From Ilumatobacteraceae bacterium (GTDB lineage: Bacteria > Actinomycetota > Acidimicrobiia > Acidimicrobiales > Ilumatobacteraceae): a stretch of DNA of 6,940 nt. Under the pieces are notes generated by a model that saw nothing but the letters and a program-made list of their open reading frames with translations, did not search any database and had not been told where the DNA came from. The stretch covers positions 1-6,940 of the forward strand of contig JALRJT010000048.1 in assembly GCA_023254985.1 (NCBI GenBank), written 5' to 3'. This document shows positions 1-6,403 of the stretch, piece by piece; the stretch's first letter is position 1; the number at the start of each line of letters is the position of its first letter. A program made the translations under genes and the position numbers.

Positions 1-29
1 CATGAGGCGGCTGGTGGCAACGTGGGTGG

Positions 30-1469
30 CTACCAGCTCCCTGCCACGTACTTGGTCTCGAGGAATTCGAGCAGTCCGTCGTGACCGCCCTCGCGACCGA
101 TCCCCGACTGCTTCACGCCGCCGAATGGAGCCGCCGGATCCGACACGAGTCCACGATTCAATCCGACCATTCCGGACTCGAGGGCCTCGGCGATCCGCAT
201 GCCCTTGCCGACGTCCTTGGTGAACACATATGACACGAGTCCGTGATCGACGTCGTTCGCCCGCTGAATCATCTCACGCTCGTCGGTGAACGACACGATT
301 GGCGCGACCGGGCCAAAGATCTCTTCTTTCAGAAGAGGATCGTCCGCACTGACGCCACCGAGCACAGTCGCCTGGAAACCGAAAGCGGGATCCGTCACCG
401 CCGAACCGCCACACAGCACCTTCGCCCCGCGTGCAACTGCGCCGCGCACGAGTTCGCCCACTCGATGCTGCTGGGCCTGTGACACGAGCGGACCAAGTGT
501 GGTGTGTGCCGCAAGTCCGTCACCAAGCACGAGAGATGACATGCGCTCGACGAACTTGGTCGTGAACTCCTCGAGCACACTTTCGTGCACGAAGAATCGA
601 TTGGCTGCAGTGCAGGCCGCTCCGCCGTTGCGCATCTTGGCGAGCATTGCCCCCTCGACTGCCACGTCCACGTCGGCATCTGCACAGACGATGAGTGGTG
701 CATTCCCGCCGAGCTCCATGCTGCAGTTGATGATTCGCGTAGCGGCCTGTTGCAAGAGGAGCGAACCCACACGAGTGGAACCAGTGAAGGAAAGCTTGCG
801 AACGAGTCCCGAGTTGAGCATTGCTTCGACCGCTGGCGCCGGCTGGTCCGTGACGACGACGTTCACGACACCATCGGGGACACCCGCACGTAGGAGGATG
901 TCTGCGATTGCGAGTGCGGTCAGTGGCGTGTCATGCGCGGGCTTGAGGACCACGCTGCAGCCCGCAGCAAGTGCAGGTCCGATCTTGCGTGTCGCCATCG
1001 CAGCTGGGAAGTTCCACGGAGTTGCAAGCAACGACACGCCAACGGGTTGGCGGCTGACGAGCAACCAGTTGTTGCCACTCGGTGCACGACGGTAGTCGCC
1101 GTCGATCCGCACTGCTTCCTCGCTGAACCAGCGGAAGAACTCCGCGGCATAGGTGACTTCGGCGCGGGCATCGGTGATGACCTTGCCCATTTCGAGCGTG
1201 ATCAGCTGTGACAGCGCTTCGTGCTCGGAAATCATCAACTCGTACGCGCGACGCAAGATCTCGCCACGCACCCGCGGCGCAGTCTTGCTCCATGATTCAA
1301 AGGATCGATCGGCTGCAGTGACGGCGGCGAGGCAATCGGTGATGGTGGCGTTCGCCACCGTCGCGAGGACACCTCCGGTCGCAGGATTGATGACGTCAAT
1401 TGACGACGACCCACTCACCCACTCACTGCCGATCAAGGAACCAGTGTTCACCTCGAGGGGAAGCGTCAT
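30..1469 (-). CDS. Succinate-semialdehyde dehydrogenase-like NAD(P)+-dependent aldehyde dehydrogenase
   Basis: A complete 479-residue aldehyde dehydrogenase, the usual length for the family, predicted cytosolic, oxidising an aldehyde to its acid with NAD(P)+. Visible motifs are PWNFP (151-155, oxyanion Asn153), Lys176 in KPA, FTGST (228-232), MELGGNAP with general base Glu252, nucleophile Cys286, EEIFGPV (382-388) and PFGGVKQSG (448-456). Spacings match the ALDH2 residues Asn169, Lys192, Glu268, Cys302 and Glu399 with a constant offset of 16, so the active site is intact. Arg161 (TRKIGPALAAG) and Arg280 (six residues before the Cys) match the two arginines that hold the succinate-semialdehyde carboxylate, which supports a GabD-like assignment. 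His179 replaces the Glu typical of strict NAD+ enzymes, so NADP+ use is plausible (inference). The start lies 5 bases after the oxygenase stop, with a weak AGTAGGA stretch overlapping that stop, consistent with translation from a shared message. Another short-chain semialdehyde is possible as substrate. Confidence 0.93.
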   Translation of the reverse strand: MTLPLEVNTGSLIGSEWVSGSSSIDVINPATGGVLATVANATITDCLAAVTAADRSFESWSKTAPRVRGEILRRAYELMISEHEALSQLITLEMGKVITDARAEVTYAAEFFRWFSEEAVRIDGDYRRAPSGNNWLLVSRQPVGVSLLATPWNFPAAMATRKIGPALAAGCSVVLKPAHDTPLTALAIADILLRAGVPDGVVNVVVTDQPAPAVEAMLNSGLVRKLSFTGSTRVGSLLLQQAATRIINCSMELGGNAPLIVCADADVDVAVEGAMLAKMRNGGAACTAANRFFVHESVLEEFTTKFVERMSSLVLGDGLAAHTTLGPLVSQAQQHRVGELVRGAVARGAKVLCGGSAVTDPAFGFQATVLGGVSADDPLLKEEIFGPVAPIVSFTDEREMIQRANDVDHGLVSYVFTKDVGKGMRIAEALESGMVGLNRGLVSDPAAPFGGVKQSGIGREGGHDGLLEFLETKYVAGSW

Positions 1470-1474
1470 CGGTC

Positions 1475-2326
1475 CTACTTCTGCAACTCGACACCAGCGA
1501 TCTGCTTGATGCGATCGCGAAGGAACTCGAATGCCGTCGTTCCCTTGGCGACCACCACGTCATCGGCAGGATGTAGGAACAGTGGCGTAGATACACGTGA
1601 GCGCTTCGCTGCGTCACCCGTTGGATTGATCACCTGATGGGTCGTGCTCGGGTAGAAACCACCCGTGGCGTAATCGAGCATGTCACCCGCATTGATCGCC
1701 ACGCTGCCCGGATCGCATGGCACGTCATGCCACTTACCAGTAAGGTCACGCACCTGCAGACCTGGTTCATTGGATGCGGGCAACACCGTGATCATGTTGA
1801 TGTCCTGGTGCGCAGCAGCTCGCACTGAACCCTCTGGTTCATCGCCACGTAGCGGCGGATAGTGCAAGATACGCAGGAGTGTGCGCTGCGTGCCGTTGAT
1901 CATCTCCGACAGCGGCATCGTGAATTGCTTGGAGATCTCGGTCGGGGTGAACTCTTCGACCCAGGACAACAACTCGGCCGCGAGGGAGAACCCTGAGTCA
2001 TACATTTCGCGCGCCACGCGAGACTCAGCCTCCGGCTGTCGACCCCATGGATACCAGTGGAAATACTCCTTGATGTCCTTTTTCGAAAAACCTACTGCGG
2101 TCTCCGCTTCCTCCATCGGTCGGTAGCCGTCCTGGCCGCCGTCACCTGGAAGGAAATCCCACTTGCGTTCGGAGCGGAAGAAGTCCAGCCACTCGCTCTG
2201 CAGTCGCTGCACCATCGAATAGTCGATGGGATGGTTGACGAGTACCGCAAATCCCGTTTCGCGCAACGAACGCGTGAAGTCCCGTGCTGCAGTAGCGGAT
2301 CGGTAGTCGACGACGGCGACGTCCAT
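1475..2326 (-). CDS. Isopenicillin N synthase-type Fe(II)/2-oxoglutarate-dependent oxygenase
   Basis: A 283-residue non-haem iron oxygenase, slightly shorter than typical members (about 300-340). The N-terminal DIOX_N-like part (about 4-90) has the recognisable ETGFAVLVNHPI stretch (23-34). The C-terminal jelly-roll part (about 145-255) carries LRILHYPP (151-158), the iron ligands His173 and Asp175 (AHQD) and His230 (STTHQVINP), and Arg244-x-Ser246 (RVS), which in this superfamily binds the 2-oxoglutarate carboxylate. The His-to-His spacing (57) is close to that of isopenicillin N synthase (56). It should couple 2-oxoglutarate decarboxylation to hydroxylation or oxidative dealkylation of a small molecule. 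The substrate cannot be read from sequence, and true IPNS activity is not implied. It is the first gene of a pair with the aldehyde dehydrogenase, whose job may be to remove an aldehyde it releases (inference). The start has GGAG only 2 bases upstream but a TAGGGT box exactly 6 bases upstream. Confidence 0.92.
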   Translation of the reverse strand: MDVAVVDYRSATAARDFTRSLRETGFAVLVNHPIDYSMVQRLQSEWLDFFRSERKWDFLPGDGGQDGYRPMEEAETAVGFSKKDIKEYFHWYPWGRQPEAESRVAREMYDSGFSLAAELLSWVEEFTPTEISKQFTMPLSEMINGTQRTLLRILHYPPLRGDEPEGSVRAAAHQDINMITVLPASNEPGLQVRDLTGKWHDVPCDPGSVAINAGDMLDYATGGFYPSTTHQVINPTGDAAKRSRVSTPLFLHPADDVVVAKGTTAFEFLRDRIKQIAGVELQK

Positions 2327-2332
2327 GACTCC

Positions 2333-2338
2333 ACCCTA
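2333..2338 (-). promoter_or_regulatory. Candidate -10 box of the oxygenase-ALDH operon (leaderless layout)
   Basis: On the minus strand the hexamer reads TAGGGT, followed by six bases (GGAGTC) and then the ATG at 2326. This puts the expected transcription start on the A of the start codon. The GGAG in the spacer is too close to the ATG to be an ordinary Shine-Dalgarno site. No convincing -35 element is visible. Promoter function is inferred from the repeated pattern in this window. Confidence 0.5.
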
Positions 2339-2349
2339 CGGCGCGATCG

Positions 2350-2380
2350 AAGCACCAACACCTAATGTTGCAAGGTGCTT
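2350..2380. repeat. Imperfect inverted repeat over the transporter promoter and start codon
   Basis: AAGCACC (2350-2356) and its exact reverse complement GGTGCTT (2374-2380) flank 17 bases. An inner AACA (2357-2360) / TGTT (2366-2369) pair shares the dyad, with four extra bases (GCAA) on the right side. The outer arm centres are 24 bases apart, a little over two helical turns, and the repeat brackets the TAATGT box and overlaps the GTG start. It could be a repressor operator. No regulator gene lies in the window, and a 7-base repeat may arise by chance. Confidence 0.3.
2363..2368 (+). promoter_or_regulatory. Candidate -10 box of the transporter gene (leaderless layout)
   Basis: TAATGT is followed by exactly six bases (TGCAAG) and then the GTG start at 2375. 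No Shine-Dalgarno site is positioned for this GTG, because AAGG abuts it directly. The box faces the opposing oxygenase box 24 bases away, so the two promoters overlap. The assignment rests on position and on the matching boxes at other genes here. Confidence 0.5.
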
Positions 2381-3559
2381 AAGTCCCGACTCGTGCTTGT
2401 CCTACAAGTCGCGGTCGGACTGCTCGCCGCGGGCTACGGCGTGATGTTCACGATGTTGGACGATTGGCGTGACCAATTTGGCATCCAAGAAACGGGCCTC
2501 GGATTCATCGTCGCCGTCGGCTTCTTCACGTCATTCATTGCTCAGCTCACTCTTGCTCCCCTCGCCGACAAGGGACATGCACGCAAGATGTTGACTTTGG
2601 GCTTCGCACTCAACGTCGTCGGCGCACTCATCATGGCATTTGGATCGAGTCTTTTCGTCTTCATCCTTGGTCGAACATTGATGGGTGTCGGTACTGGCAT
2701 CGCAATTCCCGCAACTCGGCGCATCATCATCGTGAGCGATCACGACAATGTCGGTCGCAATCTCGGTCGTGGCGTCTCGATCGAAGTCGGTGGCTTCGCT
2801 CTCGGTCCGATGATCTCTGCTCTCACCGTCGGTGCATTCGGACTCGCAGCACCGTTCCTCATCATGGCCGGCCTCATCACCATTGCAGCGATCGTCATCT
2901 CGCGCGCCGACGTTCCCGAGACCCCACCAGAGGACCGCACGACCGAGCGCTTCGCCTTCGACCTGCTACGCATTCGACCGATGGTCGGAGCGATCTTCGT
3001 TGGACTCGCGCTCTACGTGATGATCGGCGTGTTCGACCCGCTATGGGTCGTGATGATGGACGACATGGGTGCTTCGAGTTGGGTGGCAAACGCGGGCGTG
3101 TCACTGTTCGGACTCCCTTGGATCTTCTTCGGAACGATGGGAGGCAAGATCGCTGAACGCCACGGGCCGTTCCGCGTGAGTGCATTCGGCCTTCTTGCCG
3201 GTGCGGTCTACATGCTCATCTACGGCACACTCGCCTCCCCATATCTCCTCCTCGGATTCGCACTCACTCATGCCGCACTTGACGCATTTACCGTCACAGG
3301 TACGGGCATCGCGGTTTCTCAGTCGGTCCCCGAGGAACGCCAAGCTGGAGCATCGGGACTCCTCGGTGGACTACAGACGTTGATGGGCGGAATCGCCGCA
3401 ATGTTCGCGGGCGTGATCTATGAGCACCTGGGTCGTCGCAGTGCCTTCAACATCACAAGTGTCACGGTAACCGCGCTCGTTGTCGCGGGTATCTCAATCG
3501 CCGGATTTAACGTCCTACGTCACCCATCCACTAGGAATCGCGAGTCGGCCACGCAATAG
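2375..3559 (+). CDS. Major facilitator superfamily (MFS) transporter
   Basis: A 394-residue integral inner-membrane protein with about 12 hydrophobic segments: roughly 5-27, 41-62, 72-91, 93-115, 133-153, 155-176, 203-223, 237-258, 266-286, 288-314, 323-348 and 360-380. The charged loop between helices 2 and 3 (APLADKGHARKML, 61-73) is MFS motif A. A degenerate copy (GGKIAERHG, 256-264) sits at the equivalent place in the second half. Arg100 in LGRTLMGVG resembles motif B, and GFALGP in helix 5 resembles the GP-containing motif C seen in many exporters. Direction and substrate are therefore open, though drug:H+ antiporter-like export is possible. The start must be GTG, because the frame holds a TAA at 2363-2365 with no ATG after it before 2375; a GTG at 2393 is the fallback. 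It is divergent from the oxygenase operon and 9 bases ahead of the aldo/keto reductase, so it may carry their shared substrate or product (inference). Confidence 0.92.
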   Translation: MLKSRLVLVLQVAVGLLAAGYGVMFTMLDDWRDQFGIQETGLGFIVAVGFFTSFIAQLTLAPLADKGHARKMLTLGFALNVVGALIMAFGSSLFVFILGRTLMGVGTGIAIPATRRIIIVSDHDNVGRNLGRGVSIEVGGFALGPMISALTVGAFGLAAPFLIMAGLITIAAIVISRADVPETPPEDRTTERFAFDLLRIRPMVGAIFVGLALYVMIGVFDPLWVVMMDDMGASSWVANAGVSLFGLPWIFFGTMGGKIAERHGPFRVSAFGLLAGAVYMLIYGTLASPYLLLGFALTHAALDAFTVTGTGIAVSQSVPEERQAGASGLLGGLQTLMGGIAAMFAGVIYEHLGRRSAFNITSVTVTALVVAGISIAGFNVLRHPSTRNRESATQ

Positions 3560-3562
3560 AGT
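3557..3562 (+). promoter_or_regulatory. Candidate internal -10 box of the aldo/keto reductase gene
   Basis: TAGAGT begins with the TAG stop codon of the transporter gene and is followed by six bases (CATTCC) and the ATG at 3569, the same spacing as at the other starts. The aldo/keto reductase could thus have its own leaderless transcript besides any read-through. Because the TA comes from a stop codon, coincidence is likelier here than at the other sites. Confidence 0.35.
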
Positions 3563-3568
3563 CATTCC

Positions 3569-4567
3569 ATGGAATTTCGTTACCTCGGCAAGAGCGGCCT
3601 CAAAGTCTCTGCAATCAGTTACGGCAACTGGATCACCCACGGCAGTCAGGTAGAGGAAGATGCCGCCAAGGCGTGCGTGAAACGTGCACTCGACCTCGGC
3701 ATCACCACCTATGACACCGCAGACGTCTATGCGGGAACCAGGGCCGAGGAAGTCCTCGGTCGGGCACTCTCCGGCATTCGCCGTGAAAGTATCGAGGTGT
3801 TCACCAAGGTCTTCTGGCCAACGGGTTCAGGTCCGAATAATCGCGGACTCTCGCGCAAGCACATCATGCACTCGATCGATGCGTCGCTGAAACGACTGCA
3901 ACTCGACTATGTAGATCTCTACCAAGCTCACCGCTTCGACAACGAGACGCCGCTCGAAGAAACCATGCTCGCCTTCGCCGACGTCGTGAGACAGGGCAAG
4001 GCACTCTACATCGGCGTCTCGGAATGGAACGCAGATGAGATCACGCGCGGCGCAGAACTCGCACGGCAGATGAACGTGCCGTTCATTTCTAATCAACCTC
4101 AATATTCGATGTTGTGGCGAGTCATCGAAGAAGAAGTCATCCCCGCGAGTGAGCGCGAAGGGCTCTCCCAGATCGTGTGGTCACCAATCGCACAAGGCGT
4201 GCTGACCGGCAAGTATCTCCCCGGCCAGCCACCACCAGCGGGCTCACGCGCGACCGACGAACTCAGCGGCAAGAACTTCATCTCCCGTTGGATGAGCGAC
4301 GACGTGCTCGAACGAGTTCAACAGCTCAAGCCACTTGCAGAACGCGCCGGCCTCACCATGGCGCAGCTCGCGATCGCGTGGGTGCTCCAGAATCGAAACG
4401 TCGCTTCGGCGATCGTTGGCGCGACACGCCCGGAGCAGCTCGACGACAACGTCAAGGCTGCAAACGTCACACTCGAACCACAGTTGATGAAGGCGATCGA
4501 CAAGACCTTGGACGGTCTCATCGTCACCGATCCCCGCAAGACCGAATCGCCGGCCACGCGGCCGTAA
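3569..4567 (+). CDS. Aldo/keto reductase, Kv-beta-like (AKR6-type) family
   Basis: A complete 332-residue NADPH-dependent (alpha/beta)8-barrel oxidoreductase that should reduce aldehydes or ketones in the cytosol. The catalytic tetrad is visible: Asp49 and Tyr54 (YDTADVY), Lys80 (FTKVFW) and His121 (YQAH). Resemblance to the potassium-channel beta-subunit group shows in the N-terminal RYLGKSGLKVS, in NRGLSRKHI (91-99) with SLKRLQLDYVDLY (106-118), in SPIAQGVLTGKY (205-216), and in the cofactor-phosphate-binding region GATRPEQLDDN (284-294). Vertebrate Kv-beta proteins have Asn at the fourth tetrad position; His here is the ordinary catalytic residue, so the enzyme should be active. No channel gene is nearby. 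It follows the transporter by 9 bases, with no good Shine-Dalgarno site but with a TAGAGT box 6 bases before the ATG. The physiological substrate is unknown; a carbonyl made or removed by the neighbouring oxygenase/ALDH route is possible (inference). Confidence 0.93.
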   Translation: MEFRYLGKSGLKVSAISYGNWITHGSQVEEDAAKACVKRALDLGITTYDTADVYAGTRAEEVLGRALSGIRRESIEVFTKVFWPTGSGPNNRGLSRKHIMHSIDASLKRLQLDYVDLYQAHRFDNETPLEETMLAFADVVRQGKALYIGVSEWNADEITRGAELARQMNVPFISNQPQYSMLWRVIEEEVIPASEREGLSQIVWSPIAQGVLTGKYLPGQPPPAGSRATDELSGKNFISRWMSDDVLERVQQLKPLAERAGLTMAQLAIAWVLQNRNVASAIVGATRPEQLDDNVKAANVTLEPQLMKAIDKTLDGLIVTDPRKTESPATRP

Positions 4568-4570
4568 CGT

Positions 4571-5890
4571 TCAGCTCGGGCCGGAGAACATCCCGCCTCG
4601 CTCACTCGACTGCGGGAGCGGCGGCTCGCCCTCGAAGCGAGAGATTTCGGCACGACCAACGACGTGCCAGTGCACCTCGTCGGGACCGTCGGCGAGACGA
4701 AGCGTGCGCTGGCCTGCATAGAGTCGCGCAAGCGGGGTCCACTGCGACACACCAGTCGCTCCGAACACCTGGATCGCTTCGTCGATGATCTTGCACACAC
4801 GCTCGGGCACCATTGCCTTCACGGCACTCACCCAGATGCGCGCCTCTGCGTTGCCCATCGTGTCCATTGCCTTTGCAGCACGGAGCACCATGAGGCGCAT
4901 CGCCTCGATCTCAATGCGTGCCTTGGCGATCACTTCGGTGTTCTTGCCGAGTCGCGCGAGTGGCTTTCCGAATGCTTCGCGGTGCAGTCCGCGACGGATC
5001 ATCAACTCGAGGGCCCGTTCCGCAGCACCGATCGAGCGCATGCAGTGATGGATTCGACCTGGTCCGAGACGCACCTGAGAGATCTCGAATCCTCGGCCTT
5101 CGCCGAGCAACATGTTTGACGACGGCACGCGCACGTCAGAGAACCGCAGGTGCATGTGTCCATGCGGTGCATCGTCCTCGCCGAACACTTCCATCGGACC
5201 GAGAATCTGAACACCCGGCGTATCCATCGGCACGAGGATCTGTGAGTGGCGACGGTGTGGTGGGCCGTCGGGGCTCGTCATCACCATGCAGATCAAGATC
5301 TTGCAGCGCGGATCCCCGGCGCCAGAGATGTAGTACTTCTCGCCGTTGATGACCCATTCGTCACCGTCGAGCACCGCACGACATTCCAAGTTCTTGGCGT
5401 CCGAAGATGCAACGTCAGGCTCTGTCATCGCATATGCGGAACGAATCTCGCCATTCAGGAGCGGCTTCAACCAGCGCTCCTTCTGCTCGGGAGTACCGAC
5501 GCGTTCGAGCACTTCCATGTTCCCGGTGTCCGGCGCACTGCAGTTCATGCACTCCGAGGCGATCGGGTTCTTGCCGAGCTCGGCGGCGATGTAGGCGTAG
5601 TCGAGGTTGGAGAGACCTTCACCCGTCTCGGCGTTCGGCAGGAAGAAATTCCACAATCCGTTCGCCTTCGCCTTGGTCTTCAGTCCCTCGAGCAACTCCA
5701 ACTGGCCGGGTCCGTACTGCCATCTGTCGGGGCGACCCTCACCAAGCTTGAAGAACTTCTCCGTCACGGGGTCGATCTCGTCGCGAATGAACTTGGTGAC
5801 TGCTTCGAACAACGGCACTGCTTTCGCCGACATCGCGAGGTTCATTGCGTCGTCGGTGGTGATTCCTGAGTGCATTCCTGGTGCGGGCAT
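4571..5890 (-). CDS. Acyl-CoA dehydrogenase family protein, ACAD10/11-like
   Basis: A complete 439-residue flavoprotein, predicted cytosolic, that should oxidise an acyl-CoA at the alpha-beta bond with FAD. An N-terminal helical domain (about 20-150) precedes the flavin-contacting AYAMTEPDVASSD (152-164). INGEKYYISGAGDPRCK (181-197), GEGRGFEISQVRLGPGRIHHCMR (263-285) and LADGPDEVH (399-407) are hallmarks of the ACAD10/ACAD11 branch. In classical medium-chain enzymes the matching C-terminal position is the catalytic Glu of YEGT; here it is Asp401, as is normal for this branch. Mammalian ACAD10/11 have been linked to unusual (4-hydroxy) acyl substrates, but they do so with an attached kinase domain that is absent here. 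The gene lies 35 bases after the nitroreductase-family gene on the same strand and ends 3 bases from the convergent aldo/keto reductase. ATG at 5890 is preferred because a TAGCGT box lies 6 bases upstream; Met6, Met16 or Met20 are alternatives. Confidence 0.93.
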   Translation of the reverse strand: MPAPGMHSGITTDDAMNLAMSAKAVPLFEAVTKFIRDEIDPVTEKFFKLGEGRPDRWQYGPGQLELLEGLKTKAKANGLWNFFLPNAETGEGLSNLDYAYIAAELGKNPIASECMNCSAPDTGNMEVLERVGTPEQKERWLKPLLNGEIRSAYAMTEPDVASSDAKNLECRAVLDGDEWVINGEKYYISGAGDPRCKILICMVMTSPDGPPHRRHSQILVPMDTPGVQILGPMEVFGEDDAPHGHMHLRFSDVRVPSSNMLLGEGRGFEISQVRLGPGRIHHCMRSIGAAERALELMIRRGLHREAFGKPLARLGKNTEVIAKARIEIEAMRLMVLRAAKAMDTMGNAEARIWVSAVKAMVPERVCKIIDEAIQVFGATGVSQWTPLARLYAGQRTLRLADGPDEVHWHVVGRAEISRFEGEPPLPQSSERGGMFSGPS

Positions 5891-5896
5891 ACCGCC

Positions 5897-5902
5897 ACGC
5901 TA
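5897..5902 (-). promoter_or_regulatory. Candidate -10 box of the acyl-CoA dehydrogenase gene (leaderless layout)
   Basis: On the minus strand TAGCGT is followed by six bases (GGCGGT) and the ATG at 5890. A purine-rich GAGGGG lies 12 bases before the ATG, too far for a typical Shine-Dalgarno site. The box suggests the gene can be transcribed independently of the upstream nitroreductase-family gene despite the 35-base gap. Confidence 0.45.
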
Positions 5903-5925
5903 CCCCTCTACTCTGCAGCGAGGTC

Positions 5926-6357
5926 TTATCGAACTGGCGACAACACCACAAGTGGAATCTCGCGTGCCGTGCGCTGTTGGTACGAGCGATAGCCCTTGTA
6001 TGCAGCCTCAGCGCTCGGCCACCACTTTGTGCGTTCCTCGGGCGTTGCAGTGCGCGCAATCATCGGCGTCCACGGTCCACCCTTCACTCGTGCCTCAACG
6101 CGCGGATTTGCGACGAGGTTGAGATACCACGCTGGATGGTGGTCGTCTCCGCCACGCGACGCAACTATCACGACATCGTCACCTTCTTGAACCGGCGACG
6201 TGAGCAGAACGGTCCGCTTCTCACCCGACTTGCGTCCGATCGTCGTCAGCTCGACGACGGGCATTGTCCCGAACTGCCAGCCCGCACGTCCTCCTGTCAC
6301 CGCCATGATCACACGGTGCACTGCATTCATTCCTTTGAGAAATCCGTCGCTTGGCAT
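5926..6357 (-). CDS. F420H2-dependent nitroreductase-family (Ddn-like, DUF385) oxidoreductase
   Basis: A 143-residue single-domain protein, about the usual length for the deazaflavin-dependent nitroreductase group that includes Mycobacterium tuberculosis Ddn. Recognisable blocks are LTTIGRKSGEKRTVLL (37-52), VASRGGDDHHPAWYLNLVANP (65-85) and the C-terminal IPLVVLSP (134-141). Tyr120, Tyr123 and Tyr126 recur every third residue, as do the active-site Tyr130, Tyr133 and Tyr136 of Ddn, which supports a true reductase rather than a remote fold relative. Members take hydride from reduced coenzyme F420 to reduce quinones, nitro compounds or activated double bonds; some bind other flavins or haem, so F420 use is inferred. 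It precedes the acyl-CoA dehydrogenase by 35 bases, so the two may be co-transcribed. The ATG at 6357 has a TAGGGT box 6 bases upstream, whose AGGG could alternatively act as a weak ribosome site. Met10 is an alternative start but has no spaced ribosome site. Confidence 0.9.
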   Translation of the reverse strand: MPSDGFLKGMNAVHRVIMAVTGGRAGWQFGTMPVVELTTIGRKSGEKRTVLLTSPVQEGDDVVIVASRGGDDHHPAWYLNLVANPRVEARVKGGPWTPMIARTATPEERTKWWPSAEAAYKGYRSYQQRTAREIPLVVLSPVR

Positions 6358-6363
6358 GGCTCA

Positions 6364-6369
6364 ACCCTA
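6364..6369 (-). promoter_or_regulatory. Candidate -10 box of the nitroreductase-family gene (leaderless layout)
   Basis: On the minus strand TAGGGT is followed by six bases (TGAGCC) and the ATG at 6357. It is the same hexamer, at the same distance, as at the oxygenase gene. Because AGGG sits 7 bases from the ATG, a Shine-Dalgarno role cannot be excluded at this one site. Confidence 0.45.
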
Positions 6370-6397
6370 CGCCTCGGCGGGCCTCCGTATTCACCCG

Positions 6398-6403
6398 TAG
6401 TGT
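6398..6403 (+). promoter_or_regulatory. Candidate -10 box of the short-chain dehydrogenase gene (leaderless layout)
   Basis: TAGTGT is followed by seven bases (GCTGGGA) and the ATG at 6411. GGGA abuts the ATG without a spacer and so is a poor ribosome site. This box and the opposing nitroreductase-family box lie 28 bases apart in the 53-base divergent gap, so their promoters would overlap. Confidence 0.45.

Noticed and set aside
1..29. A CAT at positions 1-3 that could be the minus-strand start of a third gene after the ALDH
   Set aside because: Only the three start bases would be in the window. There is no Shine-Dalgarno site and no TAnnnT at the usual 6-7 base spacing, so nothing supports it.
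286..1095. A 269-codon open frame on the plus strand opposite the ALDH gene
   Set aside because: It is antisense to a gene with a complete ALDH active site. Its product is rich in Ser, Ala, Thr and Arg with no recognisable domain, as expected of a shadow frame in GC-rich DNA.
2365..2382. A five-codon ATG frame (MLQGA, then TAA) just before the transporter start, as a possible leader peptide
   Set aside because: Its ATG lies inside the proposed -10 box, so it would not be in a transcript starting at 2375, and it has no ribosome site of its own.
4550..4584. CCGGCC and GGCCGG arms around the convergent gene ends, as a possible bidirectional terminator
   Set aside because: The stem is only six bases with a 23-base loop and no T-run on either strand. 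Both arms lie in coding sequence, and such GC pairs are common here.
4177..4788. A 203-codon open frame on the plus strand over the ends of two genes
   Set aside because: It overlaps the aldo/keto reductase in another frame and then runs antisense to the acyl-CoA dehydrogenase. The product is Arg-rich with no family resemblance.
5246..5869. A 207-codon open frame on the plus strand opposite the acyl-CoA dehydrogenase
   Set aside because: It lies fully antisense to a clearly conserved enzyme, with no motif, ribosome site or TAnnnT box at its start.
6367..6400. CTACG/CGTAG inverted repeat in the 53-base divergent gap
   Set aside because: It is only five bases long and is explained by the two opposing TAGnGT boxes, each preceded by CG.
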